5,560 bases of DNA from Cloacimonetes bacterium SCGC AAA252-N17. GTDB lineage: Bacteria; Cloacimonadota; Cloacimonadia; JGIOTU-2. Below the pieces are notes generated by a model that made no database searches, was not told the origin of the DNA, and worked only from the letters and a program-made list of their open reading frames with translations. The stretch is from contig ASNI01000057.1 in assembly GCA_000404785.1 (NCBI GenBank), positions 1 to 5,560 on the forward strand, in the 5' to 3' direction. Each line of letters begins with the position of its first letter. Position 1 is the stretch's first letter. A program made the translations under genes and the position numbers. This document shows, piece after piece, positions 1-5,560 of this stretch.

Positions 1-364
1 TAATAATCCCACAATATTTACCGGTAAGTTTGAAAGCGCGAAGAATGCAAGCAGCAGAGAGATTGCGCCGAAAACTCCAGCGAAACCGATTCCCGGAGAG
101 GAGAATTCTGCAATAATACCGTAAATTCCAAGCATGAGGAGAATATAGGCAATATTGGGATTGCTAATGTGGTATAAAAATTTTTCTATGAAATTCATTC
201 TATGAGGAATAACATCTGCATGCTCAGTACGCATTATAAACACCCTGTCATTTTTGATTATTTCAGAGGAATCGATTTGTTTGAATAGTTCTTTTCTTGA
301 AGCAGCAAGATAATTTATTACGTTCTCTTCCAGTGCTTTTCTTGCATTAAGAGATAGACTTTCG
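1..364 (-). pseudogene. Second copy of an internal/C-terminal NfeD segment, lacking the protease N-terminus
   Basis: On the minus strand this reads ESLSLNARKALEENV, then a hydrophilic linker, then hydrophobic membrane segments containing SPGIGFAGVFG and LLLAFFALSNLPVNIVG, typical of the membrane part of long NfeD proteins. It lacks the signal peptide, the catalytic Ser and the catalytic Lys, so it cannot be a protease by itself. Bases 97-364 are identical to the complement of 5293-5560; bases 1-96 encode 32 further residues that very likely continue the right-hand nfeD beyond the window. It is joined without a frame break to glycogen-binding domains at 364/365. It may be a real duplication or a sequencing/assembly chimera; identity over the whole visible arm favours a very recent or artificial origin. 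Confidence 0.8.
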
Positions 365-1068
365 TCAACATCAATTATGGAATTCTGCCCGCCAAATCCG
401 TCTTCTTCAAAACGGGACACGCTCATATCTGTGACCCAGTCCGTACCGTTCACGACAAATTTATATTGATATTCTCCGCCTTTGAGAAGGAGGGTCGTGC
501 TGTAAACTCCGTCTTGTTCCTCCATCTTATTGGCTTTTGCATTCCAGCCGTTGAAAGAACCTGCCAGGTACACATCGATCACACCTTCATTTTCGGGTCT
601 GTAGGAAAATTCAACTTTGTAAAGAGCATCGATGTCCTCTTTCTTGCCCACAAACACAACGGAATTCTGTCCGCCAAAACCGTCGCCTTCAAATTCGGTC
701 GTATTCTCATCTGTAACCCAGTTGCCATCCACAACAAATTTATAGGTATATTTACCCTTGGGAAGTTGAATTGTTGTTTTGTATATTCCGTTATCTTCTT
801 CAAGTTGTATATCTTTATCTGACCAGTTATTGAATTCACCGGCAAGATACACGTCATGTTTGCCACCGGTAAGAGGTTGATATTCAAAGGTGACAGGAAA
901 AACTCCGCTTTGTGGTTTCATTTCTTCTTGAACAAAAGTTGTCATTGGTTTTTCTCCAATAGTTATTACTGAGTTTTGTCCACCGAATCCGTCATCGGCA
1001 GTCGTGGGATTGTTGGGATCTGGCATCCATTCCGAACCATCTGTAATAGATTTATCCGTAACGATATA
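1..1068 (-). CDS. Truncated tandem glycogen-binding (AMPK/CBM48-like) domain protein fused in frame to an NfeD C-terminal fragment
   Basis: The frame is open for 356 codons from an in-frame TAA at 1069-1071 to the left edge. Residues 1-38 are the tail of a first glycogen-binding domain (SEWMPDPNNP, then GFGGQNSV). Residues about 55-141 are a complete second domain (DVYLAGEFNNWS, YTYKFVVDGNWVTD, GFGGQNSVV). Residues about 150-235 are a complete third (DVYLAGSFNGWN, YQYKFVVNG, GFGGQNSII). These are hallmarks of the AMPK beta-type glycogen-recognition family, whose conserved Trp and Lys residues contact glucan. From residue 236 the protein becomes the NfeD segment described separately. The N-terminal part of the first domain is absent, and only 37 bp separate the frame from the glgM stop, so the gene is 5'-truncated. 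A usable start could be the ATG at 943-945, preceded by GGAG eight bases upstream. No catalytic domain is visible. The family call is firm; whether this is a functional gene, a pseudogene or a chimera is open. Confidence 0.75.
97..364 (-). repeat. Left arm of an exact long inverted repeat (partner 5293-5560)
   Basis: Position 364 pairs with 5293 and position 97 with 5560. I compared the arm block by block and found no mismatch in 268 bp. The inner boundary is sharp: the left side continues into the glycogen-binding ORF and the right side into the nfeD protease domain. The outer boundary is not seen because the right arm ends at the window edge, so the repeat may be longer. The arms enclose about 4.9 kb containing both glycogen genes and the 124-bp array. 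Confidence 0.97.
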
Positions 1069-1105
1069 TTAATATTTTGAATTAACATTTATTTTTTAAT
1101 ATTAT

Positions 1106-2245
1106 CTATTTCTCTTTTAGCAATTCCTCATACATTTCTTTTGTCTGCTTTGCAATAATTTTCCAGTCAAAATATTCCTCAACTCTTTTTCGTCCGTTTT
1201 CTCCAAATGTCTTTGCTAATGCTTTGTCTTGCAGCAACTTATTGATCTTCTCTGAAAGCTGCTCTGGTTCAGCCGGCTCAACAAAAAATCCGGTTTCGCC
1301 TTCCACAACTACTTCCTTAATACCGCCAACCTTGCTGGCAACGACAGGAGTTTTACACGCCATTGCTTCAAGATTTATAATACCAAAAGGTTCGTAGATC
1401 GATGGACATGCAAACACAGAAGCATTGCTGTATAATTCAATATACTGCTCTTCTTTGAGAAGTTTGTTGATCCAGAGAGTGTTCGTGGTTTCTTTCATCT
1501 TTTTTGTGATCATCTGCTCGATTTCGGGTGTGTCCGGAGCACTGGTACAGAATACAACTTTTATTTTGATATCCTTCGCTGCTTCGATGAGATAGACCAT
1601 TCCCTTCTGCTTGGTAGTTCTGCCCACAAAAAGCACATACTCCTCATCAATGCCATATTCTTTCAACGTGTAGTCGGTCAAGGTTTCTTTCCATTTACTA
1701 ATATCGATTCCATTATAGATAACTTTGATCTTCTTCTCGTCAATATCAAAATATTTTAGGATATCTGCTTTCATCATTTTGGAAACTGCGACAACTCTGT
1801 CTGCATTTTCGATGCCGAGTTTTTCAACCCAACTGCTGAGTTTATAGCCAGCTCCAAGCTGTTCTTCCTTCCATGGACGAAGCGGTTCAAGACTATGTGA
1901 AGTAAGCACAAATTTGTTATTATATAGGATCTTAGCAAGAAATCCGGCAAATGCAGCATACCAGGTATGTGTATGAACAATGTCGGAGTCCATCATATCA
2001 TTGACGATCGAAAGGTCGATTCCAAGTGTATCAAGAGCTTTGCTGATGCGTGGATCGCCTTCCAGTTTTCCAAGAGAGGAGTATCCTTTGACGCTATATC
2101 CTTCTTCTTTGATATCCTGATCGCCAAAACTTCTCACTTCTATATCTATCATTTTGCGGAGTTCCTGAACGAGATAGCGAACGTGCACTCCAGCGCCGCC
2201 ATATACATTCGGCGGATATTCTTTTGAAATAAATGTAACTTTCAT
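1106..2245 (-). CDS. glgM: GT4 glycosyltransferase, actinobacterial-type glycogen synthase / maltose-1-phosphate synthase
   Basis: This 379-residue cytosolic enzyme has the two-Rossmann GT-B layout of family GT4. The N-terminal YPPNVYGGAGVHV (10-22) carries the glycine loop of glycogen-synthase-like enzymes, followed by HTHTWY (91-96) and TSHSLEPLRPW (115-125). The C-terminal half has FVGRTTKQKG (206-215) and the nucleotide-sugar motif EPFGIINLE (285-293), the E-x7-E pair, then MACKTPVVAS. This is the pattern of the Corynebacterium-type GlgA family, whose mycobacterial member GlgM joins ADP-glucose and glucose-1-phosphate into maltose-1-phosphate. The neighbouring glgE consumes that product, so the GlgM role is inferred from context; a classical ADP-glucose glycogen synthase is the alternative. 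I chose the ATG at 2243-2245 over one 54 bp upstream because it has an AGAAAGG Shine-Dalgarno site, begins with the conserved MKVTFISKEYPP, and avoids overlap with glgE. The C-terminus appears intact. Confidence 0.9.
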   Translation of the reverse strand: MKVTFISKEYPPNVYGGAGVHVRYLVQELRKMIDIEVRSFGDQDIKEEGYSVKGYSSLGKLEGDPRISKALDTLGIDLSIVNDMMDSDIVHTHTWYAAFAGFLAKILYNNKFVLTSHSLEPLRPWKEEQLGAGYKLSSWVEKLGIENADRVVAVSKMMKADILKYFDIDEKKIKVIYNGIDISKWKETLTDYTLKEYGIDEEYVLFVGRTTKQKGMVYLIEAAKDIKIKVVFCTSAPDTPEIEQMITKKMKETTNTLWINKLLKEEQYIELYSNASVFACPSIYEPFGIINLEAMACKTPVVASKVGGIKEVVVEGETGFFVEPAEPEQLSEKINKLLQDKALAKTFGENGRKRVEEYFDWKIIAKQTKEMYEELLKEK

Positions 2246-2250
2246 AAGAA

Positions 2251-2257
2251 CCTTTCT
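2251..2257 (-). promoter_or_regulatory. Ribosome binding site of glgM overlapping the glgE stop codon
   Basis: The minus strand reads AGAAAGG, then TTCTT, then ATG. Its first two bases lie in the glgE TAG stop (2256-2258), so ribosomes finishing glgE end on the glgM binding site. This settles the glgM start and suggests translational coupling in a single transcript. Confidence 0.75.
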
Positions 2258-3953
2258 AATATTTTTTATGTAGGATGAAAATCCAAGCAGGATCTTCATT
2301 TGGTAAGGTTATAGATAATTCTTTTCCTTTATGTGTAAAGGTTTTTTCTGATAACAATTCCTCGATCGTATATTCTTTATCAGCATGAATACCGAATTTC
2401 TCTAGGGGCAAATGCAGCACACCGGAATGTGCATTATACGCATCCATATTGATTGCAAAGAGGACTGTGTTTTCTGTATCATACGAGGTTTTTCCATAAA
2501 AGAGGATGCTTTCATCTGAGGATTCATAGAATGAGAGATTGCGATAAAAGTGCAGCGCAGTATTTTCTTTGCGGATCTGGTTGAGTTTTTTGATGTAGTA
2601 TTTGATATTGCCAGGCCTGTCCCAATCCCAGACTTTGTATTCATATTTTTCTGAATTCAGATATTCTTCAGTGCCGGGAATTGCTCTATTTTCGCAAAGC
2701 TCGTAACCATTATACATTCCGTACACAGAGGAAAGCGTACTTGCCAGCACAATTCTCTGCATGAATGCAGGGCGTCCTGCTTCCTGTAAGAGCGGCATGA
2801 GAATATCAGGCGTATTGGTAAAGAAATTACCTCTGAAATAATACTGCATATTGGTCATGGTGAGTTCTGTGAGATATTCTGTAAAATCATGCTTATTATA
2901 ACGCCACGTGAAGTAGGTGTATGATTGTGTAAATCCTGTTTTTGCCAGCAGCTTCATCATTTTTGGTTCTGTAAATGCCTCTGCGAGCAGAATTGCACCG
3001 GAATCTTTTTCATGAATTTCTCGAATGATCCACTCCCAGAATTTTACTGGTTTTGTATGAGGATTATCCACACGGAATGTGCGAATTCCCTGATCGATCC
3101 AGAAAAGGAAAATATCTCGTAGCTCGTTCCATAATTCTTTATAGTTTTCGCACTCGAAATTTAGCGGATGTACATCTTGATATTTTTTTGGTGGATTTTC
3201 TGCGTATTTGATCGTGCCGTCAGGATTATGATAAAACCATTCGGGATGCTGTTTTAGCCAGGGATGGTCTGGCGAGCACGTAAAGATAATATCGAGGACT
3301 AATTCAATACCGAATTTGGCAGCCTCTTCTATGAAACGATGAAAATCCTCCATTGTGCCGAAATCAGGATTAACCGCTTTATGACCGCCATGCTCATTGC
3401 CGATAGAATAGAGACTACCCGGATCATCGGGACCTGCTTGGAGTGAATTATTCGGACCTTTCTTATTTGTTCGTCCAACAGGATAGGTTGGCGCAAGATA
3501 GATCGTGTCAAAACCAAGATCATGCACGTAGGGCAGACGATTTATCATATCATCGAAGGTCGCGCTTTTGCCTTCGATTGTTCCCTGGGAGCGAGGCCAC
3601 ATCTCGTACCATGATGCGAAACGGGCACGTGGACGATCAAAATAGACTTCATAAATTCGTTCATGAGTAATGCTGTCGTCATTCATTTCAACAACAAAAG
3701 TATATTCATATAAACCAGTTTCCTCTGTTTTGATTGCTGCTTCATATCGATTTAGCTCGACTGAATTCATAATGATTTGCTGCCAGCCCTTTTCTGCTTT
3801 TTTCCTGAAATTCAGAAAGACTTTCGATGTCGCGTTCAGTCCGGTAATAGTGACATATATTTTAAAGGGAAGATCTGTTTCCCACTTGCAATAATACTGC
3901 CCTTCATCAACGAGCGGAGCTATATCGGAAAACGTTACATCTTTAATATTCAT
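2256..3953 (-). CDS. glgE: GlgE, alpha-1,4-glucan:maltose-1-phosphate maltosyltransferase (GH13_3)
   Basis: The 565-residue product transfers maltosyl units from maltose-1-phosphate to the non-reducing end of alpha-1,4-glucan in the cytosol. Residues 1-105 form a beta-rich N domain. RARFASWYEMWPRS (109-122) opens the TIM barrel in the GlgE manner, followed by IYLAPTYPVG (151-160), CSPDHPWLKQHPEWF (226-240) and NPPKKYQDVHPLNF (253-266), which are diagnostic of GlgE rather than ordinary amylases. The catalytic triad is visible: nucleophile D296 in RVDNPHTKP, acid/base E325 in LLAEAFT, and transition-state stabiliser D383 in NTPDIL; the D-to-E spacing of 29 equals that of the Streptomyces coelicolor enzyme (D394/E423). 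A C-terminal beta domain follows (about 470-565). The protein is about 100 residues shorter than actinobacterial GlgE, all lost before the nucleophile. The frame is open upstream to 4088, but those 45 extra codons are unconserved and run into the repeat region, so I start at the ATG at 3951-3953, although no strong Shine-Dalgarno precedes it. Confidence 0.93.
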   Translation of the reverse strand: MNIKDVTFSDIAPLVDEGQYYCKWETDLPFKIYVTITGLNATSKVFLNFRKKAEKGWQQIIMNSVELNRYEAAIKTEETGLYEYTFVVEMNDDSITHERIYEVYFDRPRARFASWYEMWPRSQGTIEGKSATFDDMINRLPYVHDLGFDTIYLAPTYPVGRTNKKGPNNSLQAGPDDPGSLYSIGNEHGGHKAVNPDFGTMEDFHRFIEEAAKFGIELVLDIIFTCSPDHPWLKQHPEWFYHNPDGTIKYAENPPKKYQDVHPLNFECENYKELWNELRDIFLFWIDQGIRTFRVDNPHTKPVKFWEWIIREIHEKDSGAILLAEAFTEPKMMKLLAKTGFTQSYTYFTWRYNKHDFTEYLTELTMTNMQYYFRGNFFTNTPDILMPLLQEAGRPAFMQRIVLASTLSSVYGMYNGYELCENRAIPGTEEYLNSEKYEYKVWDWDRPGNIKYYIKKLNQIRKENTALHFYRNLSFYESSDESILFYGKTSYDTENTVLFAINMDAYNAHSGVLHLPLEKFGIHADKEYTIEELLSEKTFTHKGKELSITLPNEDPAWIFILHKKY

Positions 3954-4045
3954 TCGACTTTTGCACCGTGTTGGGGTTTTGATGTCAAGATTTTTGGGGC
4001 TGGTGCGTGCATCAAAGAATTTCAACCACGAAAAATACGAAAAAA

Positions 4046-4588
4046 GAAGAATGGAACACAGATTAACGCTGATGAAACGGATAAACACTGATTAAGAATA
4101 AGAAAAAATGAAGAAAAATAAAATATATCCATCTGTGTTCATCCGTGAAAATCCGTGAGCCATTACATTGAAGAATGGAACACAGATCAGCACTGATTAA
4201 ACGGATAAACACTGATTAAGAATAAGAAAAAATGAAGAAAAATAAAATATATCCATCTGTGTTCATCCGTGAAAATCCGTGAGCTATTACATTGAGGAAT
4301 GGAATACGGATCAGCACTGATGAAATGGATAAACATCGATTAAGAATAAGAAAAAATGAAGAAAAATAAAATACATCCATCTGTGTTCATCCGTGAAAAT
4401 CCGTGAGCTATTTCATAGAAGAATGGAATACGGATCAGCACTGATGAAACGGATAAACATCGATTAAGAATAAGAAAAAATGAAGAAAAATAAAATATAT
4501 CCATCTGTGTTCATCCGTGAAAATCCGTGAGCTATTACATTGAAGAATGGAACACGGATCAGCACTGATGAAACGGATAAACATCGAT
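4046..4588. repeat. Tandem array of a 124-bp unit, four full copies plus a 47-bp partial
   Basis: Units begin at GA(A/G)GAATGGAA, at 4046, 4170, 4294, 4418 and 4542: exactly 124 bp each time with no indel. The fifth stops matching after ACATCGAT near 4588. The second half of each unit (ATTAAGAATAAG through ATCCGTGAGC) is almost invariant, with one C/T change in unit 3 and one at the end of unit 1. The first half varies more: units 1-2 read AAACACTGATT, units 3-4 read AAACATCGATT, and the partial unit 5 also has AAACATCGAT before it diverges. This suggests stepwise duplication. It is not a CRISPR array, as no short repeats separate unique spacers. Confidence 0.95.
4077..4146. repeat. Imperfect inverted repeat (stem-loop) inside the first 124-bp unit, repeated in units 2-4
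   Basis: ACGGATAAACACTGAT (4077-4092) and ATCTGTGTTCATCCGT (4131-4146) are complementary at 14 of 16 positions around a 38-base A-rich loop. The same arrangement recurs at +124, +248 and +372 with a few arm changes. It could form a hairpin in single-stranded DNA or RNA. There is no U-tract after it, so it does not look like an intrinsic terminator. Confidence 0.6.
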
Positions 4589-4754
4589 AGAAATATTAAC
4601 TGAAAAATAATAATTAAAATTATTTATCTGCGAAAATCAGGTCAATCTGCTTGGGTCTGCGTCCAATTTTCCTATCAATAAATAAAATAATCTTAAAAAG
4701 ATTCTGAGAAAATTCGTGTTAATTCGTGGTTAATAACATTTTTTTAAGAAATAG

Positions 4755-4783
4755 TTGACACTCAAAATTGGATTTGTTAAGTA
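4755..4783 (+). promoter_or_regulatory. Weak candidate promoter for nfeD
   Basis: A perfect TTGACA lies at 4755-4760. At a spacing of 16-17 bp the -10 candidates (TTAAGT or TAAGTA, 4777-4783) match TATAAT poorly, and a start from them would fall on the Shine-Dalgarno site. This is recorded as the only -35-like site close upstream of the gene. Confidence 0.2.
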
Positions 4784-4788
4784 ATTGT

Positions 4789-4792
4789 GGAG
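4789..4792 (+). promoter_or_regulatory. Ribosome binding site of nfeD
   Basis: GGAG lies six bases before the ATG at 4799-4801. It supports that start, which is followed at once by a canonical signal peptide. Confidence 0.7.
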
Positions 4793-4798
4793 TTTCAA

Positions 4799-5560
4799 AT
4801 GAAAAAAATTATTATTTTAATCTTTGTTTTATTTCTTCCTTTTATTGTTAACGCACAAACTACAATTGATGAGATATACCTTCTTACCATCGATGGAACG
4901 ATCGGACCACCTATCGCAAACTACATTATAGATAGGATCGAAATAGCAGAAGCAAACAATGCAGCAGTGCTCATCGAGATCAATACGCCGGGTGGGCTCG
5001 ATACTTCTATGAGGGAGATCATTCAAAAGATAATGAATGCTGATGTGCCGATTATTGGATATGTGACGCCGGAGGGCGCTCGTGCTGCATCTGCAGGAGC
5101 GATCATAATGCTTGCATGTGATATTAATGCGATGACCCCAACCTCGAGCATCGGCGCTGCACATCCGGTGGCTCTGGGAGCAAAGATCGATTCAACTATG
5201 GAAAAGAAAGTGGTTAATGATATGCTTTCCTACGTTGCATCCATTGCACAGAAAACAGGCAGAAACGAAGAGATCGCAAAAAAGATGGTTTCCGAAAGTC
5301 TATCTCTTAATGCAAGAAAAGCACTGGAAGAGAACGTAATAAATTATCTTGCTGCTTCAAGAAAAGAACTATTCAAACAAATCGATTCCTCTGAAATAAT
5401 CAAAAATGACAGGGTGTTTATAATGCGTACTGAGCATGCAGATGTTATTCCTCATAGAATGAATTTCATAGAAAAATTTTTATACCACATTAGCAATCCC
5501 AATATTGCCTATATTCTCCTCATGCTTGGAATTTACGGTATTATTGCAGAATTCTCCTCT
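4799..5560 (+). CDS. nfeD: NfeD-family membrane-bound serine protease (ClpP class), 3' end beyond the window
   Basis: The first 254 residues are present. Residues 1-19 are a signal peptide (MKK, hydrophobic core, cleavage after VNA). Residues about 25-185 form a ClpP/crotonase-like protease domain: INTPGGLDTSMREI (61-74) provides the glycine-rich oxyanion region, GARAASAG (93-100) carries nucleophile S98, and MEKKVVND (134-141) places K137 as the likely general base, matching the Ser-Lys dyad known from archaeal 1510-N (S97/K138). NIGAAHPV-like SIGAAHPV follows the nucleophile, as in the family. A hydrophilic stretch with MRTEHADVIP leads to the first membrane segment from about 235. Long NfeD proteins are usually about 430-450 residues, so roughly 40% is missing here; the left-edge copy supplies the likely next 32 residues. 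These proteases act on the outer face of the membrane and are often paired with a stomatin/SPFH gene, which would lie outside the window. Transcription is divergent from glgE. Confidence 0.93.
   Translation, partial: MKKIIILIFVLFLPFIVNAQTTIDEIYLLTIDGTIGPPIANYIIDRIEIAEANNAAVLIEINTPGGLDTSMREIIQKIMNADVPIIGYVTPEGARAASAGAIIMLACDINAMTPTSSIGAAHPVALGAKIDSTMEKKVVNDMLSYVASIAQKTGRNEEIAKKMVSESLSLNARKALEENVINYLAASRKELFKQIDSSEIIKNDRVFIMRTEHADVIPHRMNFIEKFLYHISNPNIAYILLMLGIYGIIAEFSS
5293..5560 (+). repeat. Right arm of the exact inverted repeat (partner 97-364)
   Basis: The arm starts at the third base of nfeD codon 165 and runs to the right edge without a mismatch to the left arm. The sequence crossing its inner boundary (AKKMVSESLSLNARKALEENV) is ordinary NfeD sequence, so this is the native copy and the left arm is the displaced one. 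Confidence 0.97.

Larger units (their letters stand above)
4024..4731. repeat. Possible composite repeat element bounded by inverted AACCACGAA words
   Basis: AACCACGAA at 4024-4032 is followed by AAATACGAA. Its complement TTCGTGGTT at 4723-4731 is preceded on the plus strand by TTCGTGTTAA, so read from the right the end is AACCACGAA then TTAACACGAA. The whole repeat-rich block thus starts and ends with similar inward-facing words. This may be a non-autonomous repeat element or two independent copies of a common dispersed repeat. No transposase and no clear target-site duplication is visible. Confidence 0.35.
3954..4798. other. Gene-free divergent intergenic region filled with degenerate repeats
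   Basis: This 845-bp stretch between glgE and nfeD contains no convincing gene. About 3954-4020 is non-repetitive sequence just upstream of glgE. About 4021-4045 is a 'CAACCACGAAAAATACGA' repeat piece, 4046-4588 the 124-bp tandem array, and 4589-4754 AT-rich sequence with decayed relatives of the same words (ATCTGCGAAAATC near 4625, TTCGTGTTAATTCGTGG at 4713-4729). The promoters of both flanking genes must lie here; only a weak candidate is seen for nfeD and none for glgE. Small open frames in it are repeat-derived and have no family resemblance. Confidence 0.8.

Noticed and set aside
102..667. GAATTCTG words near 102, 380 and 662 as a cause of the 364/365 junction
   Set aside because: None of them lies at the junction; the two near 380 and 662 are simply the repeated GGQNS codons of the glycogen-binding domains.
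466..822. Plus-strand open frame of 118 codons opposite the glycogen-binding ORF
   Set aside because: The opposite strand encodes two clear glycogen-binding domains in a continuous frame; this is an antisense shadow with no family resemblance.
2246..2299. Upstream glgM start at 2297-2299
   Set aside because: It would add 18 unconserved residues and overlap the glgE end by 44 bp; the ATG at 2243-2245 has the ribosome site and the conserved N-terminus.
3959..3988. glgE promoter from a minus-strand TTGACA at 3983-3988
   Set aside because: At 17-bp spacing the -10 hexamer is TGCAAA (three of six matches) and lies only eight bases before the start codon, leaving no room for a leader.
4046..4588. 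CRISPR array
   Set aside because: The 124-bp unit repeats in full with no unique spacers, and no cas gene is present.
4689..4703. Intrinsic terminator (AATCTT-AAA-AAGATT hairpin)
   Set aside because: The stem is short and AT-rich, lacks a T-tract, and no gene ends nearby on either strand.
4829..5164. Minus-strand open frame of 111 codons
   Set aside because: It lies opposite the NfeD catalytic domain, is Cys/Arg/His-rich in the way of shadow frames, and has no start signal.

Overview
This looks like AT-rich bacterial DNA from a Gram-negative-type organism. Three things support that: A/T-rich codon use, an NfeD-family membrane protease with a Lys-rich signal peptide, and long degenerate intergenic repeats of the 'ATCCGTGAAAATCCGTG' kind that I recall from environmental and candidate-phylum genomes. 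The glycogen genes are of the GlgE/GlgM type best known from actinobacteria, but base composition and repeats do not look actinobacterial. A lineage in or near the Fibrobacteres-Chlorobi-Bacteroidetes/Cloacimonadota area is a guess only.

Layout. Positions 1-1068 (minus strand) form one uninterrupted reading frame open at the left edge. It holds the tail of one glycogen-binding (AMPK/CBM48-like) domain, two complete ones, and then, in frame at 364/365, a C-terminal piece of an NfeD protease. Positions 1106-2245 (minus) encode a GT4 glycosyltransferase of the actinobacterial GlgA/GlgM type. Positions 2256-3953 (minus) encode GlgE, the maltose-1-phosphate maltosyltransferase, 10 bp upstream of it. 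Positions 3954-4798 hold no gene; they contain a repeat region built around four and a partial fifth copy of a 124-bp tandem unit (4046-4588), with related degenerate repeats on both sides. Positions 4799-5560 (plus) encode the N-terminal 254 residues of an NfeD/ClpP-class membrane serine protease that runs off the right edge.

How the genes work together. GlgM would make maltose-1-phosphate from ADP-glucose and glucose-1-phosphate, and GlgE would transfer the maltosyl unit to a growing alpha-1,4-glucan. The tightly spaced glgE-glgM pair is therefore a compact glucan-building operon. The truncated protein with glycogen-binding domains lies just downstream on the same strand and plausibly belonged to the same glucan module. 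nfeD is divergent and probably unrelated.

The most notable feature is structural. Bases 97-364 are the exact reverse complement of 5293-5560 (268 of 268 by hand comparison), and the match stops at both window edges, so it probably extends further. The right copy sits in a normal nfeD gene; the left copy is joined to the glycogen-binding ORF. The cautious explanation is an amplification or assembly chimera, or a very recent inverted duplication. A recombination switch that exchanges 3' ends is possible but unproven. I did not find a convincing undescribed defence, RNA or mobile system.
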